A DNA stretch of 64,000 nucleotides from Yersinia mollaretii ATCC 43969. GTDB taxonomy: Bacteria > Pseudomonadota > Gammaproteobacteria > Enterobacterales > Enterobacteriaceae. Made by a program: the position numbers and the translations under genes. Shown here piece by piece: positions 1 through 9,457 of this stretch (positions are counted from its first letter, which is position 1; the number at the start of each line of letters is the position of its first letter). The notes beneath the pieces were generated by a model that was not told where the DNA came from, ran no database searches, and saw nothing but the letters and a program-made list of their open reading frames with translations. The stretch covers positions 3,472,001 through 3,536,000 of the forward strand of contig NZ_CP054043.1 of the NCBI RefSeq assembly GCF_013282725.1, given 5' to 3'.

Positions 1-5
1 AATTT

Positions 6-2132
6 ATGGAAAACCATGTTCACTCCTCATTAGTCTGCGCAACCCGATTACTCCGTTTAGCGGGGTTAAATTCGCAAACTGTTGAGGATTTTGGTCAAAA
101 TGCTGCAATAGATCGTTCGACAATGGTGACATTAGCTTCATTGCAGCGGTATTTATCGCAATTTTCAAGTGTCACGGCGGCACGTTTTAAAGTCAGAAAA
201 CAACAATTAAATAAAATTAAGCCAGAACAGTTACCCCTCGCATTTCGTGATATGCAAGGCAACTTTATTTTATTAGCGCGATTTAATGAGCAGCAAGTAT
301 TGCTACAACACGCCCACAGCAATAAACCTGAAATCATTACTTATCAGGAGCTTGTTGAGTTGTGGAGTGGGGTGGTTATTCATTGCAGCCATTCACGTTT
401 TAATATTCGCTGGTTTATTCCTGTTTTGCTCCAGCATCGAAAATCGCTGATCCAAGTGCTGGTGCTATCCATGTTGTTACAGTTTTTGGCACTGATTTCG
501 CCGCTTTTCTTTCAGGTCATCATGGATAAGGTATTAGTACATAATGCGCTGACAACACTGGACGTATTAATTATTACGCTGCTGGTGGTTGGGGTATATG
601 AGGTCGTTTTGAAATTCCTACGAGAATATATTTTTTCCCATACCACGACCCGCGTTGATATCTTATTAGGAGGTAAGCTATTTAAGCATTTAATCAAATT
701 GCCACTCAGCTATTTTAAGCAGCGGCATGTCGGGAATATTGTCGCCAGAGTGCGGGAGTTAGATAATATTCGCGAATTCATTACCGGATCAGCCCTGACA
801 TTATGCGTGGATGTTGTTTTTACCCTCGTGCTATTTATTGTTATGTGGTGTATTTCTCCCTTGCTGAGTTCACTCATATTGGGCGTACTGCCGTTTTACT
901 TGTTATTAGCGACGCTGACCACTCGGCCATTGCAAAAGAGAGTCGAAGTTTTGTGCGGTTGCGCGGCCCAAAATGGGGCATTTTTAACCGAAACGGTGTC
1001 TGGTGTTGAAACGGTAAAAAGTTTGGCGCTAGAGCCACAAATGCAGCAGCGCTGGGAGACGCAAACCCGTGATTATGCTGAAGCCAATTTTCGGGTTCAA
1101 AATCTGCAAAATTTCAGCAGCCAGACAGCACAGCTATTGCAAAAACTGGCGGGTGCGGGGGTCATTGTCGTTGGCGCGTATCAAGTTATGTCTGTTCAAC
1201 TCAGTATCGGGCAACTGATCGCCTTCAACATGTTGGCGGTACAGGCATTAATGCCGATGAGCAAATTGGTCGATTTATGGCAACAGAGTATTCGGGCGCA
1301 AGTCGGGCTAAGGCTGATATCAGATATTTTAAGCTTACCGGTTGAGCAGGCCGTGGGTGCCGCACCGACTGATCGCCACATTCGTGGTGATATCTCTCTG
1401 CAAAATGTCCTATTCCGCTATCGCCCAGATTTAGATCCCGTACTGCGCAATTTTTCACTCTCTTTGCGGGCGGGTGAACATATTGGGTTGGTGGGGCCAT
1501 CAGGTTCAGGTAAGAGCACCGTGGCCCGGCTATTACAGCGCCTCTATGTCGCGGAGCAAGGGGTCATCAGTTTTGATGGATACCCAATAGGCAATTTCTC
1601 TCCCGAATATTTAAGGCGGCAAGTGGGTGTCGTCATGCAAGAGAGCTACCTGTTCAATCGTACTGTGCGTGAAAATATTGCGCATTCACGGCCGACCGCG
1701 TCGCTCAGTGAGGTGGTGGAAGCGGCCTCTCTGGCGGGAGCGCACAACTTTATTTTGGCGCTGCCACTGGGTTACGACACCCTGCTGTCGGAGGGCGGCG
1801 CATCCCTTTCTGGCGGGCAACGTCAGCGGATTGCCATTGCCCGCACACTGCTCGCCAATCCCCGCATTCTCATTTTCGATGAGGCGACCAGCGCATTGGA
1901 TGATGAGTCACAAGCCGAAGTTCAGAAAAACATGGCCCGGATTATTGCTAACCGCACGGTTATCACCATTGCTCACCGACTCTCGACCGTCAGGTATTGC
2001 CATCGTATCGGCGTCATAACCCAAGGCCAAGTCACTGAGCTGGCGAACCATGACGCACTGCTGGCGCACAACGGCGTCTATGCCCGGCTTTGGCAGCAAC
2101 AGGCTGATTTTAGTCATGAGGAATCAAAATGA
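6..2132 (+). CDS. rtxB: Type I secretion ABC transporter, RtxB/HlyB-like
   Basis: Inner-membrane ABC exporter of the HlyB family, which drives RTX-type substrates through a TolC channel. At 708 aa it has the full family layout. An N-terminal C39-like domain (about 1-130) lacks the catalytic cysteine context, as in HlyB. A membrane domain (about 140-430) follows, then an ATPase domain with Walker A GPSGSGKST (about 497), signature LSGGQRQR (about 601), Walker B ILIFDEATS and the H-loop AHRLST. The ATG lies at the window edge, so its ribosome site is not visible. The stop overlaps the rtxD start (ATGA). A HlyB-type ATPase, a HlyD protein and a second HlyB-type ATPase in a row match the V. cholerae rtxBDE pattern. 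Export function is confident; a MARTX substrate is inferred. Confidence 0.85.
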   Translation: MENHVHSSLVCATRLLRLAGLNSQTVEDFGQNAAIDRSTMVTLASLQRYLSQFSSVTAARFKVRKQQLNKIKPEQLPLAFRDMQGNFILLARFNEQQVLLQHAHSNKPEIITYQELVELWSGVVIHCSHSRFNIRWFIPVLLQHRKSLIQVLVLSMLLQFLALISPLFFQVIMDKVLVHNALTTLDVLIITLLVVGVYEVVLKFLREYIFSHTTTRVDILLGGKLFKHLIKLPLSYFKQRHVGNIVARVRELDNIREFITGSALTLCVDVVFTLVLFIVMWCISPLLSSLILGVLPFYLLLATLTTRPLQKRVEVLCGCAAQNGAFLTETVSGVETVKSLALEPQMQQRWETQTRDYAEANFRVQNLQNFSSQTAQLLQKLAGAGVIVVGAYQVMSVQLSIGQLIAFNMLAVQALMPMSKLVDLWQQSIRAQVGLRLISDILSLPVEQAVGAAPTDRHIRGDISLQNVLFRYRPDLDPVLRNFSLSLRAGEHIGLVGPSGSGKSTVARLLQRLYVAEQGVISFDGYPIGNFSPEYLRRQVGVVMQESYLFNRTVRENIAHSRPTASLSEVVEAASLAGAHNFILALPLGYDTLLSEGGASLSGGQRQRIAIARTLLANPRILIFDEATSALDDESQAEVQKNMARIIANRTVITIAHRLSTVRYCHRIGVITQGQVTELANHDALLAHNGVYARLWQQQADFSHEESK

Positions 2133-3523
2133 AGGTAATGCAAATTTTGGCTAAATCGTCGCTGATTAAGGCCATAAAACGCCGTTGGCAGCACTATTTC
2201 CCGGCTGATCGCCCCCGTGATGAATATGATTTTCTACCTGCTTATTTGGATATCGTCGAGCGGCCAATTGCACCGCTAGCACGGCGCACGGCATGGTTTC
2301 TGGTGATCACTTTGCTGCTGGTATTGATCTGGTCGATTGTTGGCAAGCTTGATATTCATGCCTCAGCCAATGGCAAAGTGATTGTTTCTGAACACTCGAA
2401 AGTTATTCAGCCATTAGAGTCAGGCGTGGTGGCGGCCATCAATGTCCGTGATGGCGACCGGGTTGACGTGGGGCAGGTGTTGATTGAGTTAAACCCGATA
2501 GGTATTGATGCGGAGCTGGAGAATATCAATAAGCAATTGATACATCGCCGATTAGAGGCAGCACGAATGGTTGCCATGCTGACTGATGATCCACAAACGC
2601 ATTTTGCCGCGCCGCTTGATGCTCCTGATGATTTGCTCATGATGACTCAGGCGCTTTTACTGAAAGAGTATGACGAGGTGAATGCCGAGCTATCCCGTAT
2701 GGAGAGCGAACAGGCGGTGAATCAAGCCCATATACAGGCAGGCATAGCTAACATCGCTAACCAAAAAGTATTGATGAAAAACATCCATCAACGGCTACAG
2801 GCACTGCGGACCTTAGCGAAATCCAAGTCGATCGCAGAAATTGAGCTACTGGTCCAAGAACGTGAATGGCTAAATGCGACCGCAGAAGCCAGCCGTTTTC
2901 ACAGCGAGCAAGCTATTTTAGAGGCAAAAACGCTCAACTTGACGCAAACCCGCTTGCACTATTTGGCTGAAAAAAAACGGAGCTATCAAGAGCGCTTAAA
3001 TAAAGCCCATGAAGTGATCAATCAATTGCAGCAGGAACAGATTAAGTTGATGGAAAAACAGCGCCAACAAAGTTTACGCGCCCCAGTAGCAGGTGTGATC
3101 CAGCAATTGGCAGTTCACACCTTGGGCGGCGTGGTGACAGCGGCTCAGCCGTTGATGGTCTTAGTGCCCGAAAACCACCAGCTAGAACTGGATGTGATGG
3201 TCCTCAATAAAGATGTGGGTTTTGTCCTGCCGGGCCAAGCAGTGGAAGTGAAGGTTGACAGTTTCCCCTATACCCGATTTGGCACACTCGCGGGTGAAGT
3301 CAAACATGTTTCGCGTGATGCAATGGAAGATCAACAGTTAGGGTTGGTCTTTCCCGCCCGCATCCGGTTGCATAGCGATACCTTAATGGTGGCGGGGAAA
3401 CCCGTGCGGTTATCGGCAGGGATGGCGGTGAGCGTAGAGATTAAAACGGGTCAGCGGCGGGTTATCGACTATTTACTGAGTCCACTGCAAGAGTACCAAT
3501 CAGAAGCAATGAGGGAGCGTTGA
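2129..3523 (+). CDS. rtxD: Membrane fusion protein, RtxD/HlyD-like
   Basis: Periplasmic adaptor linking the inner-membrane ABC pump to TolC. The protein has 464 aa, typical for HlyD. It has a short cytoplasmic N-terminus, one membrane segment (about 55-75, FLVITLLLVLIW), a split lipoyl/barrel-sandwich region and a long alpha-helical hairpin (about 150-320) rich in Gln/Glu/Lys/Leu. A C-terminal beta-barrel follows, with the HlyD-type stretch around GLVFPARIRL. Its ATG overlaps the rtxB stop by 4 bp and its stop lies 1 bp before rtxE, so the three genes are almost certainly one translationally coupled operon. Confidence 0.87.
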   Translation: MKVMQILAKSSLIKAIKRRWQHYFPADRPRDEYDFLPAYLDIVERPIAPLARRTAWFLVITLLLVLIWSIVGKLDIHASANGKVIVSEHSKVIQPLESGVVAAINVRDGDRVDVGQVLIELNPIGIDAELENINKQLIHRRLEAARMVAMLTDDPQTHFAAPLDAPDDLLMMTQALLLKEYDEVNAELSRMESEQAVNQAHIQAGIANIANQKVLMKNIHQRLQALRTLAKSKSIAEIELLVQEREWLNATAEASRFHSEQAILEAKTLNLTQTRLHYLAEKKRSYQERLNKAHEVINQLQQEQIKLMEKQRQQSLRAPVAGVIQQLAVHTLGGVVTAAQPLMVLVPENHQLELDVMVLNKDVGFVLPGQAVEVKVDSFPYTRFGTLAGEVKHVSRDAMEDQQLGLVFPARIRLHSDTLMVAGKPVRLSAGMAVSVEIKTGQRRVIDYLLSPLQEYQSEAMRER

Positions 3524-3524
3524 T

Positions 3525-5645
3525 ATGACGAATTCGACGTCAACTCAGGTTATTCAGCCACTTGCGGCATTAGCGCGTGCTGCGGCGTGTTTTGATCTGG
3601 CGGTTGAGCCATCCCAATTAGCCCATCAGCTGGGATTATCCCCCGAGAAGATAGATAGCATCGCGCTGTGCCGCTGCGCGGGTTGGATTGGTTTACGGGC
3701 TAGAAAGGTCTATCAACAGTTGGAGCGCTTGGGCAATCTGGCGCTGCCCATCCTGTTCAGTGATGGTGCGCAGTGGTATGTGTTGCTGGCGCTGAGTGAT
3801 CACGGGGCGGTAATTTATTGTGCGACCAATGGTCAACAGCAGTCAATCAGTCAGCCGGAACTTGCCCGCTTGTGGTCTGGTGAAGCCATCTTACTGGCGA
3901 AAGCCGAGCGGCAGGAGCAGAAGAAAACCACGTTTGGTTTTGGCTGGTTTATCCCCGTGATTGCTAAGTATCGACACCAACTGCGCAACATTGTTTTGGT
4001 GTCATTGTTGCTACAGAGCATTTTGCTGGTGACACCGATGCTGTTTGAAACGGTGATCGACAAAGTCTTGGTGAGTCGGGGTGTCGGCAGCTTAATAGTG
4101 TTAGGCAGTGCGATGATTGCACTGGCGATCGCCGAACCCTGCTACACCTTTTTGCGTGGCTGGCTGTTCTCCCATCTCTCCAGTCGGGTGGGGGCAGAAC
4201 TCAACACCCGCCTGTATCGCCACTTATTGGGGTTGCCGCTGGGTTACTTTGGTGCGCAACAAACCGGGCAAACGATCGCTAAAGTTCGTGAAATGGAGCA
4301 AATTCGCAGCTTTCTGACGGGATCAGCATTAACGATGCTGCTGGATCTGATTTTTGTCGGCACCTTTATCGCGGTGATGTTTTGCTACAGCAGCCAACTG
4401 ACATGGATAGTGCTGTTTTCGCTAGTGTGTTATCTGCTGTTTTGGTGGGCGGTGGGCGGCGTATTACGTAAGCGGGTTGAGCGCCAATATGAAACCAGTG
4501 CACAAAACACCGCTTTTCTGACGGAAGCCATTAGCGGGCTGGAGACCATCAAAACCTCGGCAACGGAACGCCAGTTCAATCGAGGCTGGCGGCAATCATT
4601 AGCGGGCTATGTACGGGCTTCATTTGCCTGTGCACGGATGGCAAATATTGCTGAGCAAGGTATCACGCTTATCAATAAAATCACCTCGGCGATCCTGTTG
4701 TGGCATGGGGTGAAGTTGGTTTTAGCGGGGGAACTCACCCCAGGGCAATTTATCGCGTTTACCCTCTTTTCAGGCTATGTCACTCAACCTATCTTGCGTC
4801 TGGCGCAAATATGGCAAGATTTCCAGCACACGCAAGTGGCGCTGAAACGGATTGGCACTATTCTAGATTGCCCGACAGAGCCGGGGAGTGCCGGGTTGTC
4901 GTCTGGGAGTGAACGAACAGGGAGTTTGGCTTTTAAACAGGTGCGCTTTCGCTATCGACCTGACACTGCCGAAGTGTTGCAAAATCTCAATCTGGAGGTT
5001 GCGGGTGGCGAGTTTATTGGCATTACCGGGCCATCGGGTTGTGGCAAATCCACCTTAACCAAACTCCTACAGCGGCTCTATATCCCTCAGCATGGGCAGA
5101 TTTTGGTTGATGGGCAGGATCTCGCCATTACGGATGCCACCTCATTACGCTGTCAAATGAGTGTGGTTTTACAAGATAGTGTGTTGTTCTCCGGCACCAT
5201 CAGGGACAACATCTGTCAGTGCCGACCGACGGCAGATGAGGCTCAGGTAGAGCATATTGCCCGTCAGGCGGGCGCGCATGATTTTATTATGTCACTGCCG
5301 CAGGGGTATCAAACGCAGGTTGGGGAGCGAGGTTGTATGCTCTCTGGCGGGCAGCGGCAGCGGGTGGCACTGGCAAGGGCGTTGATGGCGGACCCTAAAA
5401 TTCTGATTCTTGATGAGGCCACCAGTGCGCTGGATTATGAGTCAGAGGCGGCCATTATGCGCCAGTTGCCGGAGATCATCCGCAATCGTACTGTCATCTG
5501 TATAGCCCATCGGTTGAACACCCTGCGTCAATGTCACCGCATTGTGGTGATAAAAGAGGGGCAAGTTTTGGAGCAGGGCAGCCATCAGGCACTGCTGGAT
5601 CAGGCGGGTGCTTATGCGCGATTGTGGCAATTGCAAACGGGGTGA
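3525..5645 (+). CDS. rtxE: Second type I secretion ABC transporter, RtxE-like
   Basis: Second HlyB-family exporter ATPase (706 aa) of the same operon, preceded by a GAGGGAG ribosome site. It has a degenerate C39-like domain (about 1-125), a transmembrane domain (about 145-430) and an ATPase domain. The latter carries Walker A GPSGCGKST (about 502), LSGGQRQRVALARAL, Walker B ILILDEATSALD and AHRLNT. Both nucleotide-binding domains of the pair look complete. It is clearly diverged from rtxB over its whole length, so it is not a recent duplicate. In V. cholerae the two ATPases RtxB and RtxE act together with RtxD and TolC. The same heteromeric pump is inferred here. The gene ends just before a hairpin and faces araA. 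Confidence 0.83.
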   Translation: MTNSTSTQVIQPLAALARAAACFDLAVEPSQLAHQLGLSPEKIDSIALCRCAGWIGLRARKVYQQLERLGNLALPILFSDGAQWYVLLALSDHGAVIYCATNGQQQSISQPELARLWSGEAILLAKAERQEQKKTTFGFGWFIPVIAKYRHQLRNIVLVSLLLQSILLVTPMLFETVIDKVLVSRGVGSLIVLGSAMIALAIAEPCYTFLRGWLFSHLSSRVGAELNTRLYRHLLGLPLGYFGAQQTGQTIAKVREMEQIRSFLTGSALTMLLDLIFVGTFIAVMFCYSSQLTWIVLFSLVCYLLFWWAVGGVLRKRVERQYETSAQNTAFLTEAISGLETIKTSATERQFNRGWRQSLAGYVRASFACARMANIAEQGITLINKITSAILLWHGVKLVLAGELTPGQFIAFTLFSGYVTQPILRLAQIWQDFQHTQVALKRIGTILDCPTEPGSAGLSSGSERTGSLAFKQVRFRYRPDTAEVLQNLNLEVAGGEFIGITGPSGCGKSTLTKLLQRLYIPQHGQILVDGQDLAITDATSLRCQMSVVLQDSVLFSGTIRDNICQCRPTADEAQVEHIARQAGAHDFIMSLPQGYQTQVGERGCMLSGGQRQRVALARALMADPKILILDEATSALDYESEAAIMRQLPEIIRNRTVICIAHRLNTLRQCHRIVVIKEGQVLEQGSHQALLDQAGAYARLWQLQTG

Positions 5646-5673
5646 TCAACGGGGATGTTGATGGAGTCAAGTG

Positions 5674-5695
5674 TCCGCGCCAGAGATGGCGCGGA
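5674..5695. terminator. 8-bp stem hairpin between rtxE and araA
   Basis: Inverted repeat TCCGCGCC/GGCGCGGA with a 6-nt loop, 29 bp after the rtxE stop. No T-run follows on either strand, so it may assist the neighbouring terminator rather than act alone. Confidence 0.45.
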
Positions 5696-5700
5696 TCTCG

Positions 5701-5729
5701 GCCCCAAGCTAAGCAAAGGGGCGTTTTGT
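5701..5729 (+). terminator. Probable terminator of the rtxBDE-like operon
   Basis: GCCCC and GGGGC pair across a 12-nt loop and are followed on the plus strand by GTTTTGTT. It sits between the convergent rtxE and araA 3' ends and could serve both. Confidence 0.55.
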
Positions 5730-5733
5730 TCAC

Positions 5734-7236
5734 TCAGCGATTCAGGTGGTAATAGACTTCGTTCCAGCGAATCTCATTTTTAAATGCTGGAAGAGTGGTG
5801 TCGTTATCAATCAGCAAGAACTCAATGCCATGCATTTCAGCATACAGGCGCAGTTCATCGACACCGATGGCTTGCGAGAACACAGTATGATGCGCGCCAC
5901 CCGCGATGATCCAAGCTTCGGCAGCGGTGGCCAGTGAGGGCTGTGCTTGCCAGATGGCGCGGGCCACCGGGAGTTTTGGCAAGGGGTGCGGTTGCTCAAC
6001 GGTATCAACCACATTGACTAATAGGCGGAAACGATTCCCCATATCAATCAAACTGGCATTCAGCGCGGGGCCAGCTGGCGTCGAGAAGATCAGTCGCGCA
6101 GGGTCTGCTTTACCGCCGATACCCAGATGTTGCACGTCCAACAGCGGTTTCTCTTCTTTGGCAATAGAAGGGCAAACTTCCAGCATATGGGAGCCGACCA
6201 CCAGATCATTACCCGGCTGGAAATTATAGGTGTAATCCTCCATAAATGAGGTGCCGCCTTTCAGGCCACTCCCCATCACTTTCAAAATACGTAGCAATGC
6301 CGCCGTTTTCCAGTCGCCTTCGCCACCAAAGCCGTAACCTTGTTGCATCAGGCGCTGCACTGCCAACCCCGGTAACTGCTTCAACCCATACAGATTTTCA
6401 AAGTTGGTGGTAAAGGCTTTAAAGCCGCCTTGCTCCAGAAAACGCTTCATGCCTAACTCAATTCGCGCCGCATCCAGCAAATTCTCGCGCTTATTGCCAT
6501 TCAACTTCACCGCATCCGTCAAACGATAGGTGGCTTCATACTCCTCCACCAAGGTATCAATGTCGCCTTTGCTAATGGCATCGACCACCGCGACCAGATC
6601 ACCAATACCGTAGGCATTAACGGAGTAGCCAAACTGGATTTGGGCTGCAACTTTATCGCCCTCTGTCACTGCCACTTCGCGCATATTGTCGCCAAAACGG
6701 GCCACTTTCAGCTGTTGGCTCTCCTGTTTGGCTGCCGCCACCCGCATCCATTGACCGATGCGCTGGTGGGCTTCTTTATCCTGCCAGTGGCCAGTAATTA
6801 CACTGTGTTGCTGGCGCATACGGGCGCCGATAAAACCAAACTCACGGCCACCGTGGGCGGTTTGGTTGAGGTTCATAAAGTCCATGTCCATGGTTTCCCA
6901 CGGAATTTGCGCATTAAATTGAGTGTGGAATTGCAGCAATGGCTTATTCAGAATCGTCAGACCACCAATCCACATTTTGGCTGGGGAGAAGGTATGCAGC
7001 CAAGTCATTATGCCGATACAGGCAGTATCGTAGTTTGCCTCACGACACAGGGCGGTAATTTCATCTGGCGTAGTGACCAAGGGTTTCAGCACCAACTTGA
7101 TGGGCAGACCCGCTTCGCTGTTTAGGCTGTTGACCACCTGATGGGCATTATCCATCACTTGTTGTAGGGTTTTAGGGCCATACAGATTTTGGCTGCCGAT
7201 GACGAACCACACTTCGGATTGTTTGAATACGTCCAT
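5734..7236 (-). CDS. araA: L-arabinose isomerase
   Basis: Cytoplasmic enzyme converting L-arabinose to L-ribulose, the first step of arabinose catabolism. The protein is 500 aa, the same as E. coli AraA, and is near-colinear with it. Conserved blocks include [25 protein letters not shown]-independent [15 protein letters not shown] and [10 protein letters not shown]. The ATG at 7236 has a GGAG site 6 nt upstream and matches the family start; an in-frame TTG at 7248 would swallow that site. It lies 66 bp downstream of araB in the same operon. No araD follows, because the next gene is the convergent rtxE. Confidence 0.96.
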   Translation of the reverse strand: MDVFKQSEVWFVIGSQNLYGPKTLQQVMDNAHQVVNSLNSEAGLPIKLVLKPLVTTPDEITALCREANYDTACIGIMTWLHTFSPAKMWIGGLTILNKPLLQFHTQFNAQIPWETMDMDFMNLNQTAHGGREFGFIGARMRQQHSVITGHWQDKEAHQRIGQWMRVAAAKQESQQLKVARFGDNMREVAVTEGDKVAAQIQFGYSVNAYGIGDLVAVVDAISKGDIDTLVEEYEATYRLTDAVKLNGNKRENLLDAARIELGMKRFLEQGGFKAFTTNFENLYGLKQLPGLAVQRLMQQGYGFGGEGDWKTAALLRILKVMGSGLKGGTSFMEDYTYNFQPGNDLVVGSHMLEVCPSIAKEEKPLLDVQHLGIGGKADPARLIFSTPAGPALNASLIDMGNRFRLLVNVVDTVEQPHPLPKLPVARAIWQAQPSLATAAEAWIIAGGAHHTVFSQAIGVDELRLYAEMHGIEFLLIDNDTTLPAFKNEIRWNEVYYHLNR

Positions 7237-7302
7237 CTGATACTCCAATTAATATATAGGGCATAAATAATATGCAGTTATAAATCAGGCCAACTATTAA
7301 AA

Positions 7303-9024
7303 TCAGTGCGTCGCCTCAGTCACGGGGGCATAGTGCGGCTCGGCTGACAAACACCACTGCTGATAGCGCTGATAAAGCTGCTGATAGCGCACCACTTGCT
7401 CAGCATTTGGCGTCAAAGTGCGCTCAATCTGACAGGCCATATGGCGCTGCGCGGTGGGGACATCATCAAAAACGCCCGCCGCGACGGCGGCAAAAATCGC
7501 CGCACCCAGCGCACAACACTGATCCGATGCCACTATCTGTAGAGGGCGATTCATTACATCGGCACAAACCTGCATGATAACCGGTGATTTGCGGGCGATA
7601 CCCCCCAATGCCAGCACGTTCTCCACCGGAATATCCTGCTGTTCAAAACACTCCATAATGGCACGGGCACCAAACGCCGTCGCAGCGATAAAGCCACCAA
7701 ATAGCGTGGGGGCATCGGTGCCCAAATTCAGATCGGTAATCACCCCTTTTAAGCGCTGATTGGCATTGGGGGTGCGACGGCCATTGAACCAATCCAGCAC
7801 CACGGGCAGATGGTCAAGAGAGGGATTTTTCGCCCACTCCGCCGTTAATGAGGCGAGCAGGGTGGACTCAATCTGTTTTAGCTGCGGTTGCAGTTCAGGC
7901 TGCGCCAACGCGGCTTGGCGTAGTGGCCAACTCAGCAAGCGGCTGAACCAAGCATACATGTCACCAAAAGCGGATTGACCCGCTTCCATCCCAATCCAGC
8001 CGGGGACCACGCTGCCCTCGACTTGACCACAAATACCCGCAATGGCGCGATCGCCCACCAACTTCTCATCAGCAATCAAAATATCGCAGGTGGAGGTGCC
8101 AATGACTTTGACCAAGGTATAAGGTTGAGCACCCGCGCCTACGGCCCCCATATGGCAGTCGAATGCACCACCGGAGAGGATCACGGTAGCCGGTAGCCCC
8201 AGACGTTCCGCCCATGCTGCCGTAATCAAGCCCACTGGCCGCTCGGCAGTATAGGTATCGGTAAACATGGGATAATCGAGGTCGTTAACCAGGCTGGAAT
8301 CCAGCGCCGCCAAAAATTCGCGTGGCGGTAAGCCGCCCCAAGAGGGGTGCCATAAACTTTTGTGACCAGCGCTGCAACGGCCCCGCTGAATATCTTGTGG
8401 TGCTGTAGTGCCTGATAACAGAGCGGGCACCCAGTCGCACAGCTCAATCCAAGAGACAGCTGCCTCACGCACGGCTGCATCGGCGCGGGTGACATGCAAG
8501 ATTTTTGCCCAGAACCACTCGGAAGAGTACACACCGCCGATATAGCGCGAATAGTCTGCGAACTCGCCGCTACGGCATAAGCGGTTGATCTCTTCGGCTT
8601 CTTCAATTGCCGTATGGTCTTTCCACAGCACAAACATGGCATTGGGATTGTTGGCAAATTCAGGGCGCAACGCCAAGACCTGACCTTGTGCATCAATGGG
8701 TGCAGGTGTTGAGCCGGTCGAGTCTACCCCGATCCCCACAATCTGCTGGCGTTGCTCGGCGGAGAGGCGACTCACCACCTGACGGATGGCTTGCTCCATT
8801 GCTTCTATATAGTCGAGAGGGTGATGGCGAAACTGGTTTTGGGCTGGCTGACAATAGAGACCTTGCTGCCAACGTGGGTAGTAGACCACTTCGGTATCGA
8901 TCTCGGTGCCATGCTGACAATCAACCGCCAATACCCGGACGGAATCGCTGCCAAAATCCAGCCCGAGGGCGATGGCCTTATTTGCCGAGATGGCACTGTC
9001 TGCCGATATAACGTCGCCTGTCAT
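7303..9024 (-). CDS. araB: Ribulokinase
   Basis: Phosphorylates L-ribulose to L-ribulose 5-phosphate in the cytoplasm. A FGGY-family kinase of 573 aa (E. coli 566). The N-terminal phosphate-binding motif is [10 protein letters not shown]. Other conserved blocks are [36 protein letters not shown] and LGGIARK. The start has a GAGGAGC ribosome site 6 nt upstream and gives a leader about 10 residues longer than E. coli. First gene of araBA, transcribed away from araFGH out of a shared 433-bp control region. Confidence 0.96.
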   Translation of the reverse strand: MTGDVISADSAISANKAIALGLDFGSDSVRVLAVDCQHGTEIDTEVVYYPRWQQGLYCQPAQNQFRHHPLDYIEAMEQAIRQVVSRLSAEQRQQIVGIGVDSTGSTPAPIDAQGQVLALRPEFANNPNAMFVLWKDHTAIEEAEEINRLCRSGEFADYSRYIGGVYSSEWFWAKILHVTRADAAVREAAVSWIELCDWVPALLSGTTAPQDIQRGRCSAGHKSLWHPSWGGLPPREFLAALDSSLVNDLDYPMFTDTYTAERPVGLITAAWAERLGLPATVILSGGAFDCHMGAVGAGAQPYTLVKVIGTSTCDILIADEKLVGDRAIAGICGQVEGSVVPGWIGMEAGQSAFGDMYAWFSRLLSWPLRQAALAQPELQPQLKQIESTLLASLTAEWAKNPSLDHLPVVLDWFNGRRTPNANQRLKGVITDLNLGTDAPTLFGGFIAATAFGARAIMECFEQQDIPVENVLALGGIARKSPVIMQVCADVMNRPLQIVASDQCCALGAAIFAAVAAGVFDDVPTAQRHMACQIERTLTPNAEQVVRYQQLYQRYQQWCLSAEPHYAPVTEATH

Positions 9025-9190
9025 AGTGGTTGCTCCTCAGATTGCAGAACACAAGGATGGATTGGCAATAGCCCATTAATTGCTAACCAAGATAGGAGCG
9101 AGCGTCCGCAAGCGGTGAGGAGTAGATAGCTGGAAGTATGCACTTTTCTGCTTCCTACAGCGTTTTTGTGATGTCAGTCAAAAGTTAGGG

Positions 9191-9228
9191 AGAGGTTAAA
9201 TTTGCTGAATATATGGATAAATAAACTG
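9191..9228 (-). promoter_or_regulatory. AraC I1-I2-like operator pair for araBA
   Basis: Read on the minus strand, 9228-9212 matches the E. coli araI1 half-site at 13 of 17 positions, including the diagnostic TATCCATA end. A weaker half-site starts at 9207 (CAGC...AACCT). The start-to-start spacing is exactly 21 bp, as in araI1-I2. Matched by eye. Neither a clear -35 nor a -10 element was assigned. Confidence 0.6.
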
Positions 9229-9239
9229 TAATCCCTGGA

Positions 9240-9257
9240 TGTGATAGCGCTCTACAT
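9240..9257. promoter_or_regulatory. Candidate CRP site in the ara control region
   Basis: TGTGATAGCGCTCTACAT has one perfect CRP half-site (TGTGA) and a poor second one. Its distance from the I1-like site is close to that in E. coli pBAD, which is the main support. The remainder of the gap up to araF (9258-9457) shows no further site I can support. Confidence 0.35.
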
Positions 9258-9457
9258 TCTGAAGGTTAATTCACGTTAAAACTGTCATCGTCTTATCGGG
9301 TGTGGTGAGGTTAGGTGGCTTTAAATAGAGCACGTAGCCGCACTGAAGCTGAAAAACAGTATTGATAACGTTTCCACTAAAAATCGTGAGATCTGAGTGG
9401 GTGACGAATAAATAGACAAAAAATATCTCTTCCTACAAAAACAGTCCGGAGAACACT

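Noticed and set aside
8226..8696. 156-codon frame in another frame of araB
   Set aside because: Shadow of a well-conserved ribulokinase gene.
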